A stretch of 64,000 nucleotides of DNA from CAIWHR01 sp963717695 (GTDB lineage Bacteria; Pseudomonadota; Gammaproteobacteria; Burkholderiales; Casimicrobiaceae), in contig CAVQWR010000003.1 of the NCBI GenBank assembly GCA_963717695.1, positions 744,001 through 808,000 of the forward strand. Direction: 5' to 3'. Shown in pieces: positions 27,179-34,771 of the stretch. The notes below the pieces were generated by a model. It had not been told where the DNA came from and ran no database searches. It worked only from the letters and a program-made list of their open reading frames with translations. Positions within the stretch are counted from its first letter, which is position 1. Every line of letters starts with the position of its first letter. Made by a program: the position numbers and the translations under genes.

Positions 27179-28368
27179 TCGCCGCATCGGGCGCGAGCTC
27201 GGCCGCGATGCGCTCGAAGTACGCGCGCACCACGGCGAGGTATTGCGGATCGTCGAGCAGGAACGCGTCGTGGCCGTGCGGCGCGATGATCTCGGCGTAG
27301 GTCACGTCGCGCGCGTCGTCGACGAGCGCCTTCACGATCTCGCGCGAGCGCGCCGGCGCGAAGCGCCAGTCGGTGGTGAACGCGACGACGAGAAAGCGGC
27401 ACTGCGCGGGCGCGAGCGCACGCGCGAGATCGCCGCCCTGCGCCTGCGCCGGGTCGAAATAGTCGAGCGCCTTGGTGATGCGCAGATACGTGTTGGCGTC
27501 GTAGTACTCGGCGAATTTCTCGCCCTGGTGCCGCAGATAGGACTCGATCTGGAATTCGGGCGCGAACGAGAACTTGAGCCCGTCGCGCAGCTCGCGGCCG
27601 AAGTTCTCCTCCATCTGCTCGTCGGACAGGTAGGTGATGTGCCCGATCATGCGCGCGAGCCGCAGCCCGCCGCGCGGCTTGGTGCCCGCGCTCGTCGAAG
27701 TGGCCGTCGTGGAAATCGGGATCGGTGAGGATCGCCTGCCGCGCGACCTCGTTGAACGCGATGTTCTGCGCGGACAGGTTCGGCGCGGCGGCGATGACGA
27801 GCGCGTGGCGCAGCCGCGCCGGATAGCGGATCGCCCAGTCCAGCGCCTGCATGCCGCCGAGGCTTCCGCCCATCACCGCCGCCCACTGCGCGATGCCGAG
27901 CCGGTCGGCCAGACGCGCCTGCGCGTCCACCCAGTCCTCGACGGTCACCAGCGGAAATTGCGCGCCCCACGGCTTGCCGGTCGCCGGATTCTCCGTGAGC
28001 GGCCCGGTCGAGCCGAAGCAGCTGCCGAGATTGTTGACGCCGACGACGAAGAAGCGGTCGGTGTCGAGCGGCTTGCCCGGCCCGACCATGTTGTCCCACC
28101 AGCCGACGTTCTCCGGATCGTCCGCGTAGTACCCGGCCACGTGGTGCGAGGCGTTGAGCGCGTGGCAGACGAGGACCGCGTTGTCGCGCGCCGCGGACAG
28201 CGTTCCGTACGTCTCGTAGGCGAGCTCGAACGACGGCAGGCTCGTCCCGCAGGCGAGCGGCAGCGGTGCGTCGAACCGGGCGCGCCGCTCGACGACCGGC
28301 CCGACCGACGCGCCGGCGATGGCGGCGTCGGAAGTCGTCCCGCCGGTGGTCGAGGAAAAGGAGGCCAT
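27175..28368 (-). CDS. metX: MetX, homoserine O-acyltransferase, one internal frameshift
   Basis: First committed enzyme of methionine synthesis. It transfers an acetyl or succinyl group to homoserine, and the acyl donor cannot be told safely from sequence. It has an alpha/beta-hydrolase fold: the nucleophile Ser in AVMGGSLGGMQALDWA, the Asp in VVAFTTDWRFAPARS and the His in IIAPHGHDAFLLDDPQY. Other family blocks are NAVLVCHALNASHHVAGYY and CFGSTGPLTENPATGKPWG. One indel near 27690 separates the halves. ATG 28368 is chosen over upstream readings because the region before it is a structured leader. Expression is probably controlled by the SAM-II-like leader. The end may continue in frame into metW. 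Confidence 0.92.
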   Translation of the reverse strand: MASFSSTTGGTTSDAAIAGASVGPVVERRARFDAPLPLACGTSLPSFELAYETYGTLSAARDNAVLVCHALNASHHVAGYYADDPENVGWWDNMVGPGKPLDTDRFFVVGVNNLGSCFGSTGPLTENPATGKPWGAQFPLVTVEDWVDAQARLADRLGIAQWAAVMGGSLGGMQALDWAIRYPARLRHALVIAAAPNLSAQNIAFNEVARQAILTDPDFHDGHFDERGHQAARRAAARAHDRAHHLPVRRADGGELRPRAARRAQVLVRARIPDRVLSAAPGREIRRVLRRQHVSAHHQGARLFRPGAGAGRRSRACARARAVPLSRRRVHHRLALRAGALARDREGARRRRARRDLRRDHRAARPRRVPARRSAIPRRGARVLRAHRGRARARCGE

Positions 28369-28389
28369 CCGCTGAAGTTTGTGGGCGAC

Positions 28390-28422
28390 AAAAAACCCGA
28401 CCAGCTTTGCGCCAAGTCGGGT
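28390..28422 (-). terminator. Intrinsic terminator in the metX leader
   Basis: On the minus strand a 7-bp stem (ACCCGAC pairing with GTCGGGT) closes a 14-base loop and is followed by six T residues (TTTTTT at 28395-28390). It sits 22 bases upstream of the metX ATG and points towards metX, so it would stop transcription before the gene. Such a position is expected for attenuation, not for ending an upstream gene, because the nearest upstream gene is on the other strand. A second CCCGA copy just upstream (28423-28428 side) could pair alternatively. Confidence 0.75.
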
Positions 28423-28447
28423 CGGGAACGGAATCTCCGTCTGCCTT

Positions 28448-28530
28448 CGCCGCTTTAGCCGTTTTTGCGGCGCCCATACCGCAACGGAATGGCCGCCACG
28501 CGCCCGCAAGCTGGTTCAAATCGGCGCAGG
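28448..28530 (-). ncRNA. SAM-II-like riboswitch aptamer upstream of metX
   Basis: On the minus strand TGCGCC (28528-28523) and GGCGCG form a 6-bp stem closing an 18-base loop GATTTGAACCAGCTTGCG. The sequence then runs on to GGCTAAAGCG (28460-28451). SAM-II aptamers have a stem of this size, a loop starting GAUUURAACC and ending UUGC, and a 3' GCUAAA element that pseudoknots into the loop; all three are present in order. The linker between stem and GCTAAA is longer than in the minimal aptamer. It can form its own hairpin (GGCGGCCAT with ATGGGCGCC). Its place in front of metX fits SAM control of methionine synthesis. The call rests on remembered consensus, not on a covariance search. Confidence 0.75.
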
Positions 28531-28535
28531 CGGCC

Positions 28536-28564
28536 ATCTTATCCCGGCCGGCGCGATTCGCCAA
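28536..28564 (-). promoter_or_regulatory. Sigma-70-type promoter for the metX leader
   Basis: Minus-strand TTGGCG (28564-28559) and TAAGAT (28541-28536) are separated by exactly 17 bases. They match TTGACA and TATAAT at four or five positions each. Transcription would begin about 6-7 bases downstream, near 28529. That is the first base of the SAM-II-like stem, so promoter and aptamer positions support each other. Confidence 0.65.
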
Positions 28565-28663
28565 ACCCACCGCCGGTCGCCGCCATGATGCGCGCGGGCG
28601 GTCGCCAACCGCGCGGCCCCTCCTCGGCCGACCGGCGGCGGGTGCGCCCCACTTGCCGCGTTT

Positions 28664-28694
28664 CATGACATTGGAATAACATGACATTGGAATA
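28664..28694. repeat. Direct repeat of 15 bp (period 16) upstream of the cytochrome gene
   Basis: CATGACATTGGAATA occurs at 28664-28678 and again, identical, at 28680-28694, one base apart. The spacing of 16 bases is about one and a half helical turns. It lies 89-119 bases before the ATG of the secreted cytochrome c gene, in a notably AT-rich patch, so it is a candidate operator or promoter element. The core ATGACATTG recurs at the start of the tlpA operon on the opposite strand (32902-32894). Confidence 0.6.
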
Positions 28695-28782
28695 TTTGGC
28701 CCGTCGAGGGCTGGCGCCCGCCGCTCTCGTCGCCTTCACATTCGCGCCCGTCAGGGGCGCCCGACCTGTCGGAAGGCCCGCG

Positions 28783-29977
28783 ATGAAACGATCAAGCTCG
28801 CTCGGACTTGCCCTCCTCGCCGTCGTCGCCTGCGCGTGGTCGCTCAATTCGCTCGTCCAGTCGACCCAGCCGACCGGCAACGCGACAGAATGGCGCAAAG
28901 CTCTACGCGAACGGCACCGGTTACGGCTGCAACCAGTGCCACGGCCCTGATCCGCGCGACGGCGACGCCACGGTCGGACGACGAACCCGGTTCTCCTGAG
29001 CGGCGCCGCGTGATCCCGAATTGGATCGACTACGCGCTGCATCAATCTTTCCGGAGAGCTAGACTATGCGCAATACGATCGACAATGCCGAACGCTACAC
29101 AGATCCTGGGCGACATCGCGGAGTTCATCTATGCGTGCAAGATCACGCCGTTGCCTGCACCCTGCGATCTCACCGAGGGCGCGGCCGGCGGTGGCGGCGG
29201 CGGCGACGAATTACGGCGGCCTGTGGTGGCTGTCGACCGAATCCGGCTGGGGCGTGAACTTCTCGCACCAGGGCAACCTGATCTACGCGACCTGGTACAC
29301 CTACGACACGAGCGGCAAGGCATGGTGGCTGTCGATGCTGGCGACCCAGCAGGGCACGAGCCAGACCTTCACCGGCAACATCCTCGCAAGCCAGGGCACG
29401 GGCCTCAACACCGCGAGCGGCGCCTCGCCGACGCAGATCGGCACCGGGTCGGTCACGTTCAGCGACGGCAGCAACGGCTCGTTCACGTACACGCTGAACG
29501 GCTTCGGCACGCAGTCGAAGGCGATTTCCAAGTTCAAGTATGGCGCCGTGCCGACGTGCACCTACAGCGCGTCCCCCAATTTCACGAGCGCCAGCAACTA
29601 TCAGGACCTGTGGTGGGTGCCCTCCGAGGCGGGCTGGGGCATGAACGTCACCCAGCAGGGCTCGACGATCTACGTGACCTGGTACAGCTACGACATCGAC
29701 GGCTCGCCGCTGTGGCTGTCGGTGCTGGCTGCCGCAGGGAGCCGGCGGCACGTTCTCCGGCACGCTCAACCGCACGTCGGGAACGTCGTGGAACAATTTC
29801 GACCCGAGCGCGGTGACGCCGAAGGCGGTCGGCACGGCAAGCTTCAGCTTCCCCGACGGCAATCACATGAACATGACGGCGACCGTCCAGGTGAGCGGCA
29901 TGGCGAGCCCGACGACGCTCAACAAGCAGCTGACGCGTTTCCTGTTCGCCGGACCGGCCGGCACGCTCTGCAACTAG
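28783..29977 (+). CDS. Secreted cytochrome c with two WW/ESGWG repeats, frame-broken
   Basis: Exported redox protein. The signal peptide is MKRSSSLGLALLAVVACAWS. A small c-type cytochrome domain follows, with haem site GYGCNQCHGP (CxxCH), ending near ILGDIAEFIYACK. Two copies of a beta-rich repeat come next. The first is NYGGLWWLSTESGWGVNFSH with LIYATWYTYDTSGKAWWLSM, and the second is NYQDLWWVPSEAGWGMNVTQ with IYVTWYSYDIDGSPLWLSV. Such repeats occur in many secreted betaproteobacterial proteins and lack a known function. Frame changes near 28890, 28975, 29040, 29210 and 29735 split the domains. A GGAAGG ribosome site precedes the ATG. It ends convergently with apbE, 7 bases apart. Confidence 0.75.
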
Positions 29978-29984
29978 GACGGGC

Positions 29985-30897
29985 TCACGCCGGCGCCGCG
30001 TCGCCGGCGCGCGTGCCGTCGGGCCCGATCGCGATGTAGTGGACCCCCTGCGCGGCGAGGAACGTTTCGCCGCGCCCTTCCAGCAGCATCGCGATCGTCG
30101 CGCAGCTTCCGGCGACGACGCATAGCGGCGCCACCACGCTCACCGATTGCCAGTGCGCGACGGGCATGGCCGTCCGCGGATTGAGGATGTGGCAATAGCG
30201 GCGCCCGTCGAGATCGAAATAGCGCTCGTAGTCGCCGCTGGTGGCGACCGCGCCGCCCGCAAGTTCGACGTAGGCGATGACCGCGCCCTCGCGCCGCGGA
30301 TGCCGGATCGCCACGCGCCAGGGCGCGCCGTCCGGCTGCGTGCCGAGCGCGCGCACGTCGCCGGCGAGATTCACCAGCGCGTGGCTGACGCCTTCGTCCT
30401 GCAGGATCGTCGCCGCGCGATCGGCCGCGTATTCCTTGCCGATGCCGCCGAAGTCGATCTCCATGCCGCGTCGCGGCAGCCGCACGCTCGCGTCGCTCGC
30501 GTTCGACGCTCTCCCAGCCGATCAGCGCGCGCGCGGCGACCAGCGTCTGCGCGTCGGGCAGCTGCGGCGGCTCCTTGCGGAAATCCCACGCGCGGCGCAG
30601 CACGCCCGCCGTGATGTCGAAGAGGCCGCCGGAGAGCTCATGAGCAGCGCTCCGCGTAATCGAGCAGCGCGCGCGGTCTCCGCGTCGAGCGGCACGGGCG
30701 CCCCTCCCGCCGCGCGGTTGATGCGCGTGGTGACGCTGTCGTCGAGATAGCGCGAATACTTGGCCTCGATGCGCTGCACGTCGGCGATCGCCGCATCGGC
30801 GGCGCGGCGCGCGACGGCGCGGGTCGCGCGCGAACACCTGCACCTCGTTGTCCGAGGCCATCGCGCGAAAGCTCGCGCGGAGGACCGGCATCTTCAT
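29985..30897 (-). CDS. apbE: ApbE, FAD:protein FMN transferase, frame-broken
   Basis: Attaches FMN covalently through a phosphodiester to Ser/Thr of extracytoplasmic electron-transfer proteins, using FAD and Mg2+. The N terminus MKMPVLRASFRAMASDNEVQ is followed by the helix QRIEAKYSRYLDDSVTTRIN and GLFDITAGVLRRAWDFRKEP. The catalytic core MEIDFGGIGKEYAADRAATI comes next, then LVNLAGDVRALGTQPDG, VATSGDYERYFDLDGRRYCH and ILNPRTAMPVAHW. These are the standard ApbE blocks, though no clear lipobox or signal peptide is seen. Frame changes lie near 30820, 30640 and 30500. It is the last gene of the tlpA-DUF4266-DUF3570-apbE operon. Confidence 0.88.
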
Positions 30898-30932
30898 CGA
30901 AGTCCGCCTGTGGCCGGACCGATGCGCGGGCG

Positions 30933-32133
30933 TCAGAAGCTCTTGGTGATGCCCACGATGATCCAGCGCGCCGAAAACGGCAGGATACCCGGACTGCCGC
31001 CGCCGATCCGCCAGTTGGACTGCTGCCGGTAGAAGTCGGCGCGCACGTCGGCCGACCAGCCGCTGCCGAGCGACTTCGCGACGTCGAGGCCGACGGTGAA
31101 CGCGCCGAAGGCGGCAAGGCGCGTGTCGGCGGTGTAGGGCTCGTCGAAATTGAACCCGTTGCCGAGCGGCGGGCCGAAGTAGAAATCGCGCCGAGCTCTG
31201 CGTGTAGTAGCGGAACGCCGGCGTGAGCGCCCATCCCTGCGGCAGCGGCTGCACCCACGCGGCGGTGAAGGTGTTCGAGATGCTGCCCCACGAGTCGGTC
31301 AGCAGCCGGTACGGACAGCCGCAGCGTCGCCGTCCTGGTTCGGCGAAGTACTCGTTGTAGCGGGTGAGCCACGCGAAGACGTTGCGCTCGCTGGGCCTGC
31401 GGTCGAGCGTCTTGTACGGGTCGGAGTAATCGCCGTGCCCGTGCGAGTAGGTGATGTTGGAGTTGACGATCGACGTCGGCGAGAGCGCCTGCGTGATTCC
31501 CAGCAGGAACTCGACGGTGTTGCGCGGCTCGTTCGACACGGCGCCGTTGGTGGGATTGATGCGATCGCTCGTGCCGGCGAAGCCGAACGCATACGTTCGA
31601 TTGCGGTCGTCGGAGAAGATGCGCACGTCGACGCCGCCGCCGCGCGAAAGATAATCCTGCTCCGAGGACGCGACGCCGCCGACGGACAGCGACCAGCCGT
31701 TGAAGTACTTCGTGACCTTGGCCTCGCCCGCCGTGCGGTAGTCGCCGACGCCCTGATGCGACGCGCCGGAGAGCGTGTTGAAGTAGAGTGGCGACGCGCC
31801 CGACATCGCGTCGTAGACGACCGATCCCTCGATCTCCAGCGTGTCGTCGACCGGCACGAGCGCATAGAGGGTGGGGCTTTGCACCGTCATCCGGTCGGCG
31901 CCCGGCTGCCAGTCGCGGTAGTTGAGGTACTTCAACTCGATGATGCCGTGGTCGTGCACCGCCTGCGCCACGGCGTCCGCCGGCAGCATGCCCGGGAGCG
32001 CCAATGCCGCGGCGAGGAGCGCTCCCGCGCCGCTGCGCAGCTCGGGCGGACGCCTGTCCGCGCCTCCCGATCGTGCGCAGCCTTTCGCCGCGAGGGCGCG
32101 GCGCGCCCGGCGCCTGCGCTCAGTTGCAGCCAC
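30933..32133 (-). CDS. DUF3570 outer-membrane-like protein with flavinylation motif, frame-broken
   Basis: Exported beta-rich protein. After the signal segment (GAGALLAAALALPGMLPADAVA) the chain has alternating strands like an outer-membrane barrel: DHGIIELKYLNYRDWQPG, AEAKVTKYFNGWSLSVGGVA, VDVRIFSDDRNRTYAFGFA. It closes with ARWIIVGITKSF, a typical aromatic C terminus. DAMSGAS at 31812-31792 fits the ApbE target pattern D-x-x-S/T-G-A-S/T, and a second SGAS follows 11 residues later. Start GTG 32133 overlaps the DUF4266 stop (GTGGCTGCAACTGA) and is preferred for coupling. Frame changes lie near 31320 and 31190. Its partner apbE is directly downstream. Confidence 0.82.
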
Positions 32134-32335
32134 AGCCGCCGCCGCCGACGCCGTAGCCGCCGGTCGCGGCTTCCTTGCTGGTGTAGATGTGCTGCTCGAG
32201 CGTGGTCTGCAGCGGGTCGGGGTCGATCTGCATCGAAGGCCGCGCGAGATCGCCCTTCTCCCACGGCTGCGGCGGCTGCAGCGTCGCGCAGCCGCCAAGC
32301 GCAGCGGCGATCACCAGTGCAATGAGTGCCTTCAT
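32120..32335 (-). CDS. DUF4266 small lipoprotein ending GGGGCGCN
   Basis: 71-residue lipoprotein. MKALIALVIAAALGGCATLQ gives a lipobox (LGGC) with the acylated Cys at position 16. The mature part contains QPWEKGDLARPSMQIDPDPL and TTLEQHIYTSKEAATGG, then the hallmark C terminus GYGVGGGGCGCN with two Cys separated by Gly. The Gly-rich double-Cys tail suggests a metal or redox site or a modification target. It overlaps DUF3570 and follows tlpA by 28 bases, so the four genes form one unit. Confidence 0.85.
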   Translation of the reverse strand: MKALIALVIAAALGGCATLQPPQPWEKGDLARPSMQIDPDPLQTTLEQHIYTSKEAATGGYGVGGGGCGCN

Positions 32336-32363
32336 ATGGTTTCCCTGCGTTGCGCCGCGCCGG

Positions 32364-32891
32364 TCAATGCGTGCCGAGCGCAGCGGTGATCTGGCGCTCG
32401 AGCTCCGCCTTGCGCTCGTCCCTGAACCCGTACTCGACGAACGCGACGCGGCCCTGCGCGTCGATGAGATAGGAACTCGGCATCGCCTTGACGCCGAACG
32501 CGGCGGGCGCCTCGCCCTTGGGGTCGTAGACGATCGTGAAGGCCGCGGGCACCTGCTGCAGGAAGCGCTGCGCGTCGGCATCGCGCTTGTCGACGTTGAC
32601 GCCGACGATCGTCAGTCCCTTCGCACCGTACTTGCGCTGCATCTCGTTCATCCACGGAAACGATTGCTTGCACGGGCCGCACCACGACGCCCAGAAGTCG
32701 ACGTAGACGACGCGGCCGCGCAGCGCGTCGAGCGTGACGATCTGCCCGCCGGACTGGGGAAGCGCCAACGCGGGCGCCGGTGCGCCGGCGTCCAGCGCGG
32801 CCGCGGGCACCGCGAACGCAGCCAGCAGCGCAAGCGCCGCGAGGGCACGTCGGGTCCGGGGCAACGCACGGGCAAGCGGCTGGGCGTTCAT
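32364..32891 (-). CDS. TlpA-like periplasmic thioredoxin
   Basis: 175-residue membrane-anchored or secreted thiol-disulfide protein, first gene of the redox operon. The signal segment is RRALAALALLAAFAVPAAALD. The thioredoxin fold carries the active site FWASWCGPCKQSFPWMNEMQ, the strand GLTIVGVNVDKRDADAQRFL and the cis-Pro motif VKAMPSSYLIDAQGRV. CGPC points to a reductase role, probably supplying reduced Cys for the cytochrome CxxCH or the double-Cys tail of DUF4266; this is inferred from the operon. ATG 32891 was chosen because it directly precedes the signal peptide and lies only about 10 bases after a -10-like box. Confidence 0.9.
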   Translation of the reverse strand: MNAQPLARALPRTRRALAALALLAAFAVPAAALDAGAPAPALALPQSGGQIVTLDALRGRVVYVDFWASWCGPCKQSFPWMNEMQRKYGAKGLTIVGVNVDKRDADAQRFLQQVPAAFTIVYDPKGEAPAAFGVKAMPSSYLIDAQGRVAFVEYGFRDERKAELERQITAALGTH

Positions 32892-32931
32892 GACAATGTC
32901 ATTATTGCACGGCCGGTGCGCGCAGGGAAAC
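32890..32931 (-). promoter_or_regulatory. Candidate promoter and 13-bp palindrome at the tlpA start
   Basis: On the minus strand AATAAT (32906-32901) is a good -10 box, with TTTCCC about 18 bases upstream as a weak -35. The perfect palindrome ATGACATTGTCAT (32902-32890) overlaps both the -10 edge and the tlpA ATG. A start site near 32894 would leave almost no 5' leader. The half-site ATGACATTG is identical to the core of the direct repeat before the cytochrome gene, suggesting one regulator for both. Confidence 0.45.
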
Positions 32932-32988
32932 GCCCGGCCCGCAACGGCAAACACGAAGCCGGTCCGCGCATTCCGCGAACGGAAGCCG

Positions 32989-34725
32989 TCAGGCGTTGAG
33001 CTTGTCGAGGAGCGCTGCGAGCTTCAGCGGATCGTCCTGCCGGCGCATGCGGTCGACCAGCGGCTTCGCGCTCGCGACTTCGGTCGTCAGCACCCGCTGC
33101 TTGACCGACAACAGGTGCGCGGGGTGCATCGACAGGTTGCGCAGGCCGAGTCCGAGCAGGAGCCGGGTGAGCGCGACCTCGCCGGCCATTTCGCCGCACA
33201 CGGCGATCGCCACCTTCGCGTGGTCGGCGGCGTCGATCGACATCGCGATGAGCTTCAGCACCGCCGGATGCAGCGGGTCGTACAGATGCGACACGGCGTC
33301 GTCGGAGCGGTCGACCGCGAGCGTGTACTGGATGAGGTCGTTGGTGCCGATCGACAGGAAGTCGAGCTTCTTCAGGAACGACGAGATCGCAAGCGCTGCC
33401 GCCGGGATCTCGATCATCCCGCCGACCTTGATGCCCGAATCGAACGGCACCCCTTGCTCGCGCAGCGTTTCCTTCGCCTGCGCGATCATCTCGAGCGTCT
33501 GGTTGATTTCCGCCGCCGAGGCGAGCATCGGGATCAGGATGCGCACGTTGCCGTGGTGCGACGCGCGCAGGATCGCGCGAAGCTGCGTGAGGAAGAGCCG
33601 CGGCTCGGCCAGGCAGAAGCGCACGGCGCGCAGTCCCAGCGCGGGATTGGGCGCGACGCGGACGAGTCCGCCGAGTCCCGAGATCTGCTTGTCGGCGCCG
33701 AGGTCGAACGTGCGGATCGTGACCGGCTTTCCCTGCATCCCTTCGGCGACGGCGCGATACGCCTCGAACTGCTCGTCCTCGGAGGGCAGGCCGTCGCGGT
33801 TGAGGAACAGGAACTCGGAGCGGAAGAGGCCGATGCCGGAGGCGCCGTTCTCGAGCGCCTGCGCGAGGTCGCCCGGAAGCTCGATGTTGGCGAAGAGCTC
33901 GATCTCCGTGCCGTCGATCGTCGTCGCCGGCTTGGTCTTGAGGCGCTTCAGCTTGGCGCGCTCGAGCCCGAGCTCGCCCTGCTTCAGCCGGTATTCCGCC
34001 AGCACCGACTTGTCGGGGTTGACGATGACGACGTGGTTGGTGCCGTCGATGATGAGGAGCTCGTTCTCGCGGATCAGCGCGCGCGCGTTGTGCGCGGCGA
34101 CGACCGCGGGAACGGCGAGGCTCCGCGCGACGATCGCGGTGTGCGAGGTGATGCCGCCGAGATCGGTCAGGAAGCCGGCGTAGCGGTGCGTCTTGAACTG
34201 GATGACGTCGGCCGGCGACAGGTCGTGCGCGACCAGGATCGTGTGCTGTTCGGCGCCCGGCGGAGCGACGGTGCCAGGGCGTCCGAGCAGGCGCTTCAGC
34301 ACGCGCTCGACGACGTGAATGACGTCGGCCTTGCGCTCGCGCAGGTACTCGTCCTCGATCTGCTCGAACTGCTCGACCAGCACGTTCATCTGCTGAGTGA
34401 GCGCCCACTCAGCGTTACAGCGTTGCTCTGCGATGATCTTCTTCGGGACGTCCGACAGCGTCGGATCGTTGAGGATCATCCAGTGGACGTCGAGGAAGGC
34501 GCCGAATTCGGCCGGGGCGTCACCGCCCGTCATCGCGCTGTGCAGGCCCTCCAGCTCCAGCTGGACCTCATGGACCGCGGTCGCGAAGCGCGCGACCTCG
34601 GCGTCGAGCTTCGCCGGCGGGATGACGTAGTGCGCGACTTCGAGCATCGCGTGCGAGACGAGCTGCGCCCGTCCGATCGCGATTCCGCCCGATACGCCGA
34701 TCCCGTGCAATGCAAAGCTGGCCAT
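32989..34725 (-). CDS. ptsI: PTS enzyme I, phosphoenolpyruvate-protein phosphotransferase
   Basis: Complete 578-residue enzyme I. It takes phosphate from PEP onto His195 (GGITSHTAIVARSLAVPAVV) and passes it to HPr. The N-terminal HPr-binding helices precede the His domain. The C-terminal PEP-binding barrel carries LFRSEFLFLNRDGLPSEDEQ, the Arg-rich IRTFDLGADKQ and VAVCGEMAGEVALTRLLLGL with the catalytic Cys. With only HPr and an EIIA-type protein beside it, and no membrane EIIC, it more likely feeds a regulatory phosphorelay than sugar uptake. The gap to ptsH is 46 bases. No frame errors. Confidence 0.97.
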   Translation of the reverse strand: MASFALHGIGVSGGIAIGRAQLVSHAMLEVAHYVIPPAKLDAEVARFATAVHEVQLELEGLHSAMTGGDAPAEFGAFLDVHWMILNDPTLSDVPKKIIAEQRCNAEWALTQQMNVLVEQFEQIEDEYLRERKADVIHVVERVLKRLLGRPGTVAPPGAEQHTILVAHDLSPADVIQFKTHRYAGFLTDLGGITSHTAIVARSLAVPAVVAAHNARALIRENELLIIDGTNHVVIVNPDKSVLAEYRLKQGELGLERAKLKRLKTKPATTIDGTEIELFANIELPGDLAQALENGASGIGLFRSEFLFLNRDGLPSEDEQFEAYRAVAEGMQGKPVTIRTFDLGADKQISGLGGLVRVAPNPALGLRAVRFCLAEPRLFLTQLRAILRASHHGNVRILIPMLASAAEINQTLEMIAQAKETLREQGVPFDSGIKVGGMIEIPAAALAISSFLKKLDFLSIGTNDLIQYTLAVDRSDDAVSHLYDPLHPAVLKLIAMSIDAADHAKVAIAVCGEMAGEVALTRLLLGLGLRNLSMHPAHLLSVKQRVLTTEVASAKPLVDRMRRQDDPLKLAALLDKLNA

Positions 34726-34771
34726 TCGCCTTCGTCCGTTCGGGCGGCCAACCGCTGCGCCGGCCGCCCCG

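Noticed and set aside
28508..28530. gttcaaatc as a tRNA T-loop near the metX leader
   Set aside because: The bases are part of the SAM-II-like loop on the other strand, and no cloverleaf can be drawn around them.
28681..28950. ATG within the direct repeat as the start of the cytochrome gene
   Set aside because: It would add 34 residues without a signal peptide before MKRSSSLGLALLAVVACAWS, which has its own GGAAGG ribosome site.
32120..32335. DUF4266 as a ribosomally made modified peptide precursor
   Set aside because: The Gly-rich double-Cys tail is suggestive, but no modifying enzyme of a known peptide-maturation class is adjacent and the N terminus is a normal lipoprotein signal.
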